Below, piece after piece: positions 46,303 to 59,390 of a DNA stretch of 64,000 nt; the first letter of the stretch is position 1, and every line of letters starts with the position of its first letter. Under the pieces are notes generated by a model. That model was not told where the DNA came from. It saw only the letters and a program-made list of their open reading frames with translations, and made no database searches. The stretch covers positions 50,653,901 to 50,717,900 of the forward strand of contig NC_133529.1 of the NCBI RefSeq assembly GCF_048544455.1. Direction: 5' to 3'. Made by a program: the position numbers and the translations under genes. This DNA comes from Silene latifolia. Taxonomy: Eukaryota; Streptophyta; Magnoliopsida; Caryophyllales; Caryophyllaceae.

Positions 46303-46320
46303 TCCCCGGCAACGGCGCCA
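46303..46320 (-). other. Gypsy B primer-binding site
   Basis: The minus strand reads tggcgccgttgccgggga, the Athila-type tRNA-Asp primer site without mismatch. Confidence 0.9.
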
Positions 46321-47940
46321 TTTTTGGTACGGTTCTAACTTTGTCGTCTAAGTCAACCAACCAAAATAATATTTATAAACTAAAAAAACTACTCTTAGTA
46401 GAGTGGCCAGTAAAGGTTGGATCCCAAAGGCCGGGTATTGAATGAAGTTATCGGTTGAAGAAAGCTATGTCTTAGGGTGTCACAAATTGGGTTGAGATTT
46501 TAGGTATCAAACTACACTACTTAACAATGAAAAGTAAGGAAATGAAGCAAGTAAACAAATGGGGTTGTAAACAATTGATTAAGGTGCTAGGGTATCATGG
46601 GTTCATAGGGGATTCATGGTTGTGAACATACAAAGATGTTTACATAGTTGCAAGCAAATTATTGTTATAGTGGAATCGAGTTAGTTTATGTCTTACAATT
46701 CCTAGGAATATTTGGGCCCCGGAGCCGAGTCGGTCAAGACTGTACAACACCTACAAGTCGACTTAGTTTCTTCCTACTCAACTTTTATGCATGGTCTAAC
46801 AAGACTCGAGTTAGTTTATATCTTACAAGTCTTGTTGAATGGATAAGAGATGTATTCATGCAAGGTTTTCAATCAAGCAATTTATCAAGCATAACATGTG
46901 CATAGGTTGAAACTACAACAAGCAAGCAGTCATATGAAAACATATTAGATTAACTATGGATCTACCCCCATGTTTTAGTTCCCCTAATCCCCCATTAACC
47001 CTAGCTAGGAGACTACTCACTCATGACTATGGTAAACATGCTAATAACGGTGTCAATCATATTAGCAAAATTAAACATGGTAAATGAGTAAAGAACTAAT
47101 TAAGCAAGGGTAAAAGGGATTATACCAACTTAAGGATGATCCAAATAATAAGCAAAGAATAATAGAAGAACACTTGATGAATGATGAAGAGTTGCAAGTC
47201 TTCAATAAACCCAAATAGTCTTCAAATTACCCAACTAAAACAAAGAACACTTGAATGATTAAAGAGGAATTAGGATTTGATTAATATTGAATTAAGTAAT
47301 ACAACTTGATTAATAATGTATAAACTTGATTAAAGCTGAATTATAACTTGGTGATAAGTCCCTTAACACCATGGGGGTATTTATACTAAGTACAAGTATA
47401 AGGTTAACTAAGGGCTTAAATGACGGGGCTTAAATGACGATTAAGTCCCTAAGAAGAAGATTAGTGCTTTACAAGTCCTATAGAGAGCCACCCAACTTGG
47501 CCTTGAAACAAGCTCGTGCTGCCCAGGGATCCGCTCTTCCTGGCGGTGAGACGCCCGGATTGAGGCTCGAGATGCCCGATCTGAGCTTGGGATGCCCGGA
47601 TCTTTGATCGGCTCTTCTTCTCCTTCTTTGATTGCCTAAGGATCCATGGGGATCGTTGAGGGGTCGTGGGGGTCTTCATCATTGCCCTTTCTACTTGATT
47701 TATTCAATTAGGCCTTTAGTAATGGTCTCCTCTTTGATGCTTCGTCATTAGATATACTCCATTTAGCTTTACTTTGCTCCATAAATGCAAGGCTAGAAAT
47801 CCTCTCCTACCAAGGACACAAAACCTCAAAGAATATGCAAAGTAGGGAACTGAAGATAAAAAACGACCCTAATAAGCACAAGAAAGCCTAGGAACGAGGC
47901 TAGTTCGGGGACTAAATGTACACAAATATGAGTCACATCA
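46321..47940 (-). repeat. Gypsy B 5' LTR
   Basis: 1620 bp starting TGATGTGACT on the minus strand. It aligns with gypsy A's LTR. TATA gtataaatac lies at 47377-47386, and a short GC-rich gcccggat cluster at 47520-47610 corresponds in place to gypsy A's gacgggcg cluster. Confidence 0.8.
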
Positions 47941-48397
47941 TTTGGATCAACATAAAAATAAAGGGAAGGGATGAATATCAACTTACTAGTGGAAGGAAAA
48001 GAGGAGGAATCAAACTTAGTGAATAATCCTTCCAAATCTAGGCTTGGTCTTCTAGCTAGTGTTCATGGGAAGTTTCTAGAGAGTTGTGGGTGTTTGAGGG
48101 AGTTTGAGGATAAGGGATGAGTGAAATAAAGGAGGAAATTCTGAAAAGAGTGTCTTAAAAGAGATAAGGTCCACCACAAGCTTACACGCGTAAACATAGA
48201 TAACGTCAGGGGACTCGGTCGAGTGCCCGGTTCACTCGGTCGAGTGAAGATCCACTCGGTTGAGTGAACCGCAACTCGATCGAGTGACTCGACATCATGA
48301 TGTTTCATAGAGCTACAGGTCTCACTCGGTCCCTCACTCGGTCGAGTACATTTTTTACTCGACCGAGTATAGATCTTATAAACTATGGGGTATTACA
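47941..48397 (-). repeat. Chromovirus LTR fragment
   Basis: It ends ...ggggtattaca, like the chromovirus LTR ending at 57323, and carries five or more actcgNtcgagt near-palindromes (48200-48362). Gypsy B removed or displaced its left part. Confidence 0.6.
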
Positions 48398-48575
48398 TCT
48401 CCAATAACATTATAGTTCCTATTTGACATTGAAATTCAACTGTTGTCCAAGTTCGACGATTAATTCACGAAAATTTGTTAGTCACGATGTGATAGGCACA
48501 AATACTATTAACAAACTGCTTATACAAGAGCAACGTACAACCATAACCAATTTAACTTAACTTATGTATACATTT
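48398..48575. other. Unassigned sequence
   Basis: I see no motif, frame or repeat match in this short AT-rich stretch between two LTR fragments. Confidence 0.4.
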
Positions 48576-49376
48576 TGTAATACCCTGTATTTTTAGAACT
48601 TAAAACGAATAATTATGTTAATAAACGTTGGTAGTGTAATTACTTGGTAGGATGTTATACGATATAAAGATATGATGTTATATATTGTTAGCGCAATGAC
48701 ATACCGAAAAAGGAAAATAAGTATTGATAAAGATAGAATAGAATATAATAATAATAATAACTGTGTTATATTTTATGTTATTTTAATAATAGAATAGAAT
48801 ACATAGTACCAAGTTAATAAACTAATAAACGGATAAACACCCTTCTATATTCCCTTCCGTGTCCTATCGTTCCCCAAGCACAAAAAGGAAAGATATAGGG
48901 GAACGGCGAGAGCGAGAGCGTCAGCGTGAACAAGAGGGTTGTCATCATCACGACAGCCACCGAGTCTTCACCTTCTGCATTGTCATAACTCCTCTATAAT
49001 CAACCAAGGTACCACCTTTTATTCGGAAATTAGATGTTTTATATAAATTATTGAATAGTTTTACGACAGAATTCATAGTTAGGTCACACCTAATCTTACA
49101 GGTTTTTTAAGATTGTTTAAGGTCTGGTTTGAGTCGATAATAATCATCCATAGAGGCTTGTTTGTGTCAGGGAAAACAAAATAAGAGGGCGGTAGGCTAT
49201 TCTGTTGTTGTACGATTTCGGCGGAGAATCGTCAACGTATTGTTCTTCTTATAGGCTCGCTATTGAGTCGTTTTGGGTTGGTTTTGGGCAGGCTTGTGGT
49301 GGGTCAATGGGTAGTCTTAAGGTGGTAGTTCAGGGCGTCTTTGAGGTGTTTTATACGATGTTTAGAAGTCGAGAAG
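48576..49376 (+). repeat. Gypsy LTR-like fragment
   Basis: It starts TGTAATACCCTGTA, a typical start of chromovirus LTRs, and is followed by an AT-rich first half and a GC-richer second half without coding. It is cut at 49377 by another LTR. Assignment rests on the start motif and layout only. Confidence 0.4.
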
Positions 49377-50275
49377 TGTAACACCCCCATGCACCAAGGT
49401 GCCTTACCAAGGACCATCTTAGCATATCGAGGTGCCACCATATCGGTTGCCCGAGGTTAAGTATATTAAATGGACCATAATAGAACGTTTATTAAAAGTT
49501 CAAATTGTTTAACCAAACTCAAATTGAAAACCAAACCAAAACTGTTTACAACTCCGAAAAGAAACCAACATAAAAGCTAATGTTTAAGACCACAACGGAA
49601 GGTAGCTAAAGAACATGTGATGACTCTGCCCCGTCCATATCCCGCGAGCTACATCCACATCCAAACCCTGCTAATCCAACTGCTCACCATCCTGAATGGA
49701 TCACCAAAGTTTTGAAAACAATAACGGGGTCAGTAAACCGCATAACCAAAATAAGAAATCACAGACACAAACCAACATATAATCCAATCCAGTTGTAGTA
49801 ACCATCCTCCAAACTCCATTAGTAACCAGTAACCGACTACACACCAAAGTGTGTAGCCCTGCCAGGTTACCCATCACAACAGGCAACACTTGTCGCCAGT
49901 GGGGGACCGCAGCCTTGCCCACCTAAACCCCGCTCATCACAACGAGCGAACCCAGATCGTTAATGTGCCACAAGAGGCAAACATGGGGTTAGAACCATCT
50001 CCCAAAAATGGTCCCAAAACAACAGTACCAATCAACAATATAATCTTAACCAATCTCAATCCAATGAAACATGTTATATAATCAATTATAATCAATCTCA
50101 AATCAATTACACAATCAAGTGAGTAACAAAACCCTACCTTATCGCAACCCGTTGTACCGCATCCAATCATACAAATGCACGTCTGTGGATATAGGCCACC
50201 CACAACGCCAATCCTATCTGTGGATATCCGGCCGTCGTAAAGCCATGCTCGGCGGCGTATTAAATGCTTTCCACC
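49377..50275 (-). repeat. Chromovirus LTR fragment, second family member
   Basis: It starts tgtaacacccccatgc and follows the LTR at 55980 in order: tgccttaccaaggacc, cggttgcccgagg, a gggggaccgca block and accccgctc...cgagcg. It breaks off near 50275 against Ogre-like sequence. Confidence 0.65.
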
Positions 50276-51800
50276 GGATCATTTTAGATCGGTTGGTTTC
50301 GTCTCGGCAAGGGTCTAGAAACGATGTTAGAGATTTTTGGAGTCGCCACCAAGCAATTGTGGGATGCTTGTAAACCGTTTGAATCCACTTTGTACCTAGG
50401 TCCACCAAGGCAAAAAGCGGTGTTTGACATAGGTATTGAAGATAAGGAGTCATCCTTCTTTAGCATCTTATCTCTAAAATAACTCTCGTTCGCCCTGGAT
50501 AAGGTCGTCCACTCTCCTAAGTTTCTGAGTAAGAGGTGAAGGTACGTATTAGGAGGCCCTTTAATCGGACACCCAATCTCGCCCGCGGTAGCGGCCTCTA
50601 CTGATCGATCTTGGTTGGTTTAATGTAAAAGTTGATAAAACGGGTAAATGCATGAATGCGCATCCACAAGTTTAAACCTATCATATGAGCTTACTATGTC
50701 GGTTGTTTATCTAAATATCAAGTAATTGATGTCGAGTTGGATTTAGTGTTGATTTGCATGCAAGAGGGAAATTAAACATGCATTTATCGAGTTAGGTTTA
50801 TGGTGCATAATGTGATTCATTTGTCTTAGAAAGGCGTTTTTGCAAATACAAAATAAAAAGGCGGACTCGTCAATCTGTCCCGTCATGTATTCAGGTTAAC
50901 CGAAGTCGGGATCGTCCTAGACAAGTGGTGGAAAAGAAGGAGGACCTGCACCAAGTAGCCTATTGAGGCGCGAGCCTTTGGGCGACGCAAAGGGGCCTAT
51001 CCTGGTTTAAAAACTGGAAATCAGTAAGCCTATTTAGGCGCGAGTAAGCAGACAATCAAAAGGGGTGTGTCCTATTCGTTGAAAACGTTTATGAAACGGT
51101 TTGTAAAAGGGTATTTGAACCCATCTTTGTTGAAAAGGTCGTTTAGACCGCTTTTGTTCTAATATGAAGAACGGGACTTGAATAATCATCATTGTATTGA
51201 TGATGTTCGATGTCGGGTTCGGTTTTGAAAGCTTGACATGAATAGTTTTGAAAAATATTTATTATGAACTAATTGTTTTAAGTTCATTGTTTTGTAATTA
51301 GTCAATGTTCATCATCGTACTCGGATTTAGATCGACATGATATGTAGAAACAAGGATGATTATGCATGTATGACTAATATAGTTGTTTTTTAAATGTAAA
51401 CAAATGAAGAAAAGGTTTTAAAATACCTTTGAAAATTTAATTAACTAAATATTATCACCGAAACACGGATTAAACCGTCATGGTATGAGGAACCAAGTGT
51501 GAACATAAATATGGTTAAAAATATTATCATAAAAAATAATTTGAAACGGTAAAAAGCGGTTGTAAAATGAAATGAAAATGGAAAGAATGAACTCAAATAC
51601 GTTTGAGTTCTGACCTGGATAGCCCATTTAGGCGCGAGTCACCTAGTTGTGACTAGGGGCTTCTGTTCCAGGTCGAAACTCGGTTTTGGCTCATTCGATC
51701 CGTATTTTGGACCATGTTATGCATGTTTTGGCTCATTCGATCCGTATATAATAATAGTTTATTATAAAAGTGTTTTATTAAATTGATTATTTCGTAGTTT
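50276..51800 (-). repeat. Ogre-like LTR/leader fragment, inverted
   Basis: Read on the minus strand it follows the Ogre-like LTR at 60600-61600: the agtaga-ggccgct block, cctaatacgtacc and finally cttggtggcgactcc. It contains clusters of aggcgcgag words (50960, 51035, 51630). The outer part (51340-51800) is less certain. Confidence 0.55.
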
Positions 51801-51812
51801 AATAATGTATTT

Positions 51813-54150
<2,338 letters not shown>

Positions 54151-54218
54151 AGCCAATTAGCTCAAATGGAAGAGCATTGTGCAATGCACAATATATGGGT
54201 TCGATTCCCATATTGGCT
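54151..54218 (+). tRNA. tRNA-like sequence (likely pseudogene)
   Basis: The acceptor arms agccaat and attggct pair perfectly over 7 bp. A D-arm-like gctc...gagc and a T arm atggg-ttcgatt-cccat are present. The anticodon arm is abnormal: attgt/acaat with loop gcaatgc, leaving no base 26 and a very short variable region. It could be a degenerate tRNA or a tRNA-derived repeat. Confidence 0.45.
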
Positions 54219-54597
54219 CTGAAACACCATTCTTTCTTTTACTTTTTTTTTTTTTGCAGTCAAGAAAATTTCCTATTAGCCCTTCTAAGTTCTAACTAAG
54301 GTTTAAAAAGTCCCAAATACAAGTTTCCTACAAAAACTAACAAGCTAGGATATGTAGCCTAATTACTTGAATGCACTAACTGATGATTACTATCTTACTG
54401 TGACTGGAAGAAAAGTTTCACAGTAAAATAGTTATACCTTGTATGGGTATTGCACTTTGAACCCCTTCTCCAGCTGTTCTCTTGATTATTTTTTTTTGCT
54501 GCCAGTACAACTATCTTCTAAAAATCCTCTTTGTGGGAATTCTTCTATTTCAAGTATGGCATGTGTGGGATGCAATCATGGAATTTGTTGTTTAATA
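54219..54597. other. Unassigned spacer between two tRNA-like sequences
   Basis: AT-rich sequence with a T-run near 54238-54256. No coding or repeat signal found. Confidence 0.35.
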
Positions 54598-54667
54598 GGC
54601 TATATGGGATTTGAACCCATATCTTTGTGCAAAATTAGCACCTCGCTCTACCATTGAGCTAATAGCC
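54598..54667 (-). tRNA. Second tRNA-like sequence, opposite strand
   Basis: Minus strand: acceptor-like ggctat / atagcc, D arm agctc-aatggta-gagc, T arm atggg-ttcaaat-cccat. The anticodon region gtgc-taatttt-gcac has a 4-bp stem without the usual T33. Its T arm and flanks closely resemble those at 54151, so the two share an origin. Probably not functional. Confidence 0.45.
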
Positions 54668-54819
54668 TTTAATATACGCTACACAAAGATGGAATGAGGG
54701 TTGTACATAACACAATTGCTCCAAAGAGATAAATCAAAACATATAATTAATGTCCTTATAGGATGGCTCATAATCTAGCTCGTAATGCTACGTTTTGAGC
54801 TCATCTACGCACACTGTCA

Positions 54820-54841
54820 AAATAATAATAATAATAATAAT
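54820..54841. repeat. (TAA)n microsatellite
   Basis: Seven uninterrupted aat units. Confidence 0.85.
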
Positions 54842-54869
54842 GTCTGTAATGCAAGTGGAGAACATTTTA

Positions 54870-55425
54870 ATGCACGTGTAACCTTATTTCATGCACATAT
54901 AATCTTATTTCATGCACATATATTCTTATTTCATGCCCATATAACACACTTATTTCATGCATGTACACGGTTGTTTGATGCACATATATTGCTTTTTCAT
55001 GCTTTTTCATGCCTTAAAATTCGAATTGACGACCTAATCTCATTTAATATGTCATGCATGCACATGGTTATTTCATGCACATAAAAGGTTATTTCATGCA
55101 CATACAAGGTTATTTCATGCACAGATAAGACAAGTATTAAGAAACCTGAAAATGTGATTAATTTAATTATTGTTTCTCGAAATTCTGTAATTAAAGCTAA
55201 AATGAAAATAGTCCAACACTAAAATGTGATTAATTTAATCACTGTTTCTCCAAATTTGGACCGGTCCGTCTAATCCAACCCTAAATCCTTTCCCATCCTA
55301 AATTTTAGGATACCATCCACTACTTTTAATCCCGTCCTATATTTTAGGATACCCGTCCCCTTTCACTTTTTAATTCACATAGAACCTTATTTTATGCACA
55401 TAGAACCTTATTTTATGCACATCCT
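54870..55425 (+). repeat. Cluster of ttatttcatgcacata-type repeats
   Basis: About eight degenerate copies of ttatttcatgcacata lie between 54870 and 55130. Two more of ttattttatgcacatagaacc lie at 55390-55425. Spacing is 17-25 bp in the dense part. Between them (55140-55370) are paired aaatgtgattaatttaat segments (55150 and 55220). I cannot name the element they belong to. Confidence 0.6.
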
Positions 55426-55521
55426 AAATTATTCCCTTTCTTTCATCCAAATAACTCTAATTGTTAAATGGTCCCAACATCAAGCTAATTGAAATACAAA
55501 CATGGAGGTTCGGAATCTGAC

Positions 55522-55979
55522 CTCAAGAGTTCGTATGTGTTCTTGGCACTGGGACAGAAGCTGCTTTAGTTGTTGCACCTCACCTGACTTAGCCTCAAAC
55601 TCCTTTTGGCGCTCATGTTGAATTGACACAAAGACGTTTCGGGATTCCATTCTCCTGAAAACGATTCAACTCGCTCCTTCAAAGATCAAATTCTCTGAAC
55701 ATAGAAGTTAAGAAGTAAACATATTGCCAGTTGCATACAACTACAAGTATACAATTCCAATTCTGTACCAATCAATTTACCTGTTGAAAATTTTGTGTAG
55801 TTTGAGCATTGGCACGAGCACAAATAGATTTCTCAAAAGCCTCAAGGGCCCTGGTGGCACGAATTCTTGCATCATTGACATCAGATGCAACACTCATTTC
55901 CCTTACAAAAAGTTTTACCCACTCTACATCGTCAACAGGTAAATCTTCTGAGGGTGATGTATCTTTTGCAGACACACTA
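55522..55979 (-). pseudogene. Fragment of a CUE-domain-like host gene (two exons)
   Basis: Exon A (55979-55781) encodes DDVEWVKLFVREMSVASDVN and RATRALEAFEKSICARANAQ, ending in a GT donor after QNFQQ. Exon B (55694-55522) begins after a T-rich AG acceptor and encodes, after frame correction, a coiled-coil-like segment including SIQHERQKEFEAKSGEVQQL, ending at LE before a GT. From memory this matches the C-terminal part of plant proteins annotated as ubiquitin-system CUE-domain components; the CUE domain itself is absent. Exon B has several 1-base frameshifts. The chromovirus LTR starts at 55980 and cuts exon A, and no final exon is visible to the left. It is the only host-gene trace in the window. 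Confidence 0.65.
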
Positions 55980-57323
55980 TGTAACACCCCCATACTCCAA
56001 GTGCCTTACCAGGACCACTCAGGTATGAAGACATTACCATCTCGGTTGCCCGAGGTATGATAATCAAATAAACAATGAAGAAACAACGTTTAATTATAAA
56101 TACTTAGCGAAGAGTTACAATTCTCAAAACCAAACCAAAAGTATGATACATGTTCTCAAACTGACTGTTCTAACTGACATGTAAATAACTAATAAGCTAC
56201 CGCGGAAGACTCCTATCATCATGTCGTGGCCATCCCGGCTATCCCAAAGTACTCATCTCAATACTCGCTCAATATCTCGCTCACCATCTCCGAATGGATC
56301 ATCGCAGTTTACAAAACAACACCGGGTCGATTACTAATCACACAATTCAATATATACCAACATTAAGATAAAAGCATGCGACTTAAATCACACATACACA
56401 ATCAAGCCAAATCCAATCATCTCAATCATCGATCGTCCCTTTGGACCTACCGCGATGGGGGACCGCACCGTACCCACCAAATCCCCGCTCCACATAGTGA
56501 GCGATAACCCCGTCCATTAATGTGCACATCCCTTCTGTGGCGGGTTCCACAGAAGGCGAAACTAGGGCGTGAAGTCACTCCCGCAAGTGACCCACTCAGC
56601 CGAGGACACGCCTCAAGAACCACAGACAGCAGTTACAATCACAATCACAATCACAACCGTCACAATACAATTATTACATCAACAATTAATCTCAACACAT
56701 CAACCAATATCCCATTATGGGACTAATGCGAGTAGGAAATCCTACCGGTAAGCACACAATCGACGGTCTCTCTCTTTGAATCAAAAAGCTTCTTCTATGA
56801 ACCCTCCTCCTATCATACAACACATAAAGGCTACCAAATCACATACTACACATAAAACCCCCAAATCTCTATATTAGGGTTTAACCAAATCAAAGGAAAG
56901 ACAATGAAAAGGGTACATAGATCTTACCCTCGACGCAAGAAACTCAACGGTATAATCAATGCTAAGAACTGACCTTCCAAACTCCGGGGATTGCTAATAA
57001 TGCGATTAAGAAGATGAACTTGCTTGCTTTCTCTCTTAAACAGTAATTTAGGTTTTGCAATAGTGATTTAGAATAATGACGACAAAGCTTATATACCTTA
57101 ATCGCATATTTAAGAAAACCCGAGAAAATTCCCCGTAAAACCGGCTACTCGATCGAGTACCCAAGGATACTCGATCGAGTACCCCCCTACTCGATCGAGT
57201 ACCCCAGCTACTCGATCGAGTACCCAAACAGTCGAAACTTTTCTAAAATGCAACTTACCCTTACTCGACGAGTAAGGCCTACTCGATAGAGTACCCCAAG
57301 ACTTATAAATACGGAGTATTACA
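55980..57323 (-). repeat. Chromovirus 3' LTR
   Basis: 1344 bp, tgtaacaccccc to gagtattaca. A cluster of tactcgatcgagtaccc palindromes occupies 57140-57290. On the minus strand aaggagggaagac (57324-57337) is the purine tract beside it. Confidence 0.8.
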
Positions 57324-57543
57324 GTCTTCCCTCCTTAAAAGGAATTTCGTCCCCGAAGTTCAAACTACTACTAAACAAAGGTACTCCCATAACATTCCCG
57401 ACTCAACAACCATACAAAATTCAACATAAAACATGTTACTAACCCAACTCATCCCGACAAACATCCCGACACAACATATAAAAGGGGTATAAAACTCTTA
57501 AAAACTGTTCGCGATCATCTCCTACCCCCTAAAAGAAACAAGG

Positions 57544-57900
57544 TTAGGTCCCCGTAACCATACATACCTGATCAAAAAGGAAAGGGTAACGCTCTTTCAT
57601 AGCCTCCTCTGGCTCCCATGTAGCTTCCTCGGTCTCGTGGTTAGACCAAAGGATCTTGAGCAGAACTGTCTCACCACTCCTAGTCTTTCTAACCTTTCGG
57701 TCTAGAATCTGTTTAGGCACCTCAAGACATGATAAGGACTCATCTAGCTCTAAGTTCTCGGCCTCTAACACATGTGACGGGTCACTCACATACTTCCGCA
57801 GCTGCGATACATGAAACACATTATGCACTCTCTCTAATGCGGCGAGGTAAAGCCGGACGATAAGCAACCTCTCCAACTCGCTCTAAGATCTCATAAGGAC
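57544..57900 (-). pseudogene. Chromovirus integrase C-terminus with chromodomain
   Basis: It reads VHNVFHVSQLRKYVSDPSHV, then ILDRKVRKTRSGETVLLKIL, WSNHETEEATWEPEEAMKER and YPFLF: the linker, then a chromodomain at the protein's end. Chromodomains in this family guide integration by binding histone marks. The frame is open for about 110 codons but starts after a frameshift. Confidence 0.85.
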
Positions 57901-58883
57901 CGATAAACTTCTGACTTAGCTTGCCTTTCTTCCCAAATCTCATAACCCCACGCATAGGAGACACTTTGGAAGAACCTTATCCCCAACCCGAAACTCTATA
58001 TCCCGCGATGTAGATCCGCATAACTCTTTTGTTGATCCCGAGCCGCTCTCATCCTTTCCCCGATCATCTTAACTGTTCCACCATCTCATGCACCATCTCG
58101 GTCCTAAAACCACCTTGCCTCGGCCTTATCGTCCCCAGATTGGACTCCTACATCTTCTCCCATACAAAGCCTCAAACGGTGCCATACCAATACTAGTGTG
58201 ATAGCTGTTATTGTAAGAAAATTCTATCAAGTCCAACCTCTGCTCCCGGCTACCACCAAAATCCATCACACAAGCTCGCAACATATCCTCAAGAGTCTTG
58301 ATTGTTCTCTCGATCTTCCCCTGTCGTCGCAGGATGAAATGTTGTACTCATCTTCAAAGTTGTTCCCAACGATTCCTGCAACTCTTTCCAAAACCTCGAT
58401 ATAAATCTCGCATCTCTGTTAGACACTATGTCCTTAGGGACTCCATGTAACTTAAGCACGTTCTTTCGATAGGCCATAGCCAATTGTGCCTTAGTCCATG
58501 TATCTTTCATTGGAACAAAGTGAGCCGACTTGGTCGGATCGATCCACTATTACCCAAATCATGTTGTTACCTTGTTGACTCTTTGGCAAACCCACGATCA
58601 AATCCATGGAAATGGATTCCCACTTCCACTCAGGTACCTCTAAAGACTGAATCTTACCTTGTGGTCGTCGCTGTTCCCCTTTAACTCTCTGGCATGTCAA
58701 ACAACGGGACACAAACTCAGCTGTCTCTTTCTTCATCCCAGGCCACCAAAACGTTTTCTTCAAATCCTTGTATAGCTTGTCACCACCCGGATGTACTGAA
58801 TATGGTGTGCAATGTGCCTCTGTCATGATAGTCTTTTTCAACTCCACATCATTAGGAACACACCACCTACCATCAAACCTCAA
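57901..58883 (-). pseudogene. Chromovirus integrase core (frameshifted)
   Basis: From 58883: a zinc-binding region with AHCTPYSVHPGGDKLYKDLK and CLTCQRVK, then WESISMDLIVGLPKS with the first catalytic Asp. After a frameshift near 58500 the second Asp region reads DIVSNRDARF (normally SDRD) and the Glu region is shifted ([12 protein letters not shown]). 57901-58288 continues the integrase tail with more breaks. Confidence 0.8.
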
Positions 58884-59390
58884 ACTACCATCTGTATGAA
58901 TAGAAAACCGGACACTTTGTCCCTTTCTCTACTCCATCTCTCCACTCCACTATCTTAGGATCCAACGCCTGCTTACCTCGAATATCATCATAAAACTCCA
59001 TTGCATCTTGTCATATCACCCATGGCATCTCCTTTCTCGCATCATATGTATCCCAAAGCTCGCTACCTCATCTCTCGGCCTCATCAAAGATAGAGTTGCC
59101 ACACAGAGAATGTACACTCTTCCTACTCAAAGCATCAGCTACAACATTGGCCTTCCCTTCATGGTAGATGATTTCTATGTCATAATCGCCAATCAGCTCC
59201 ATCCACCTCCTCTGTCTCATGTTCAACTCCTTCTGAGTGAAGATGTACTTGAGACTCTTGTGATCAGAAAATACCTTAAAGATTGCTCCATAAAGGTAAT
59301 GTCTCCAAATCTTGAGAGCAAACACCACAGCCCCCAACTCCAGATCATGAGTAGGTGTAGATACCTCATTTCTGCACCTCCCGCAAACCA
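58884..59390 (-). pseudogene. Chromovirus RNase H segment
   Basis: It contains [40 protein letters not shown] and the end [23 protein letters not shown]. The upstream end is lost at the junction with Ogre-like sequence at about 59385-59415; residues before [10 protein letters not shown] are not RNase H-like. Confidence 0.8.

Larger units (their letters stand above)
45633..47940 (-). mobile_element. Gypsy B: Athila-type element, 5' end
   Basis: LTR, exact tRNA-Asp primer site, leader and gag start on the minus strand. The Tat element is inserted in gag at 45632/45633. The right LTR end at 47940 abuts a chromovirus LTR remnant. Confidence 0.8.
55980..59390 (-). mobile_element. Decayed chromovirus (Tekay-like), 3' part
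   Basis: 3' LTR (55980-57323), purine tract, then in reverse order chromodomain, integrase and RNase H on the minus strand, truncated near 59390 by Ogre-like sequence. Frames are broken repeatedly. Confidence 0.8.

Noticed and set aside
54870..55130. Possible CRISPR-like array
   Set aside because: Repeats are short, degenerate and irregularly spaced, and the context is a plant nuclear genome.
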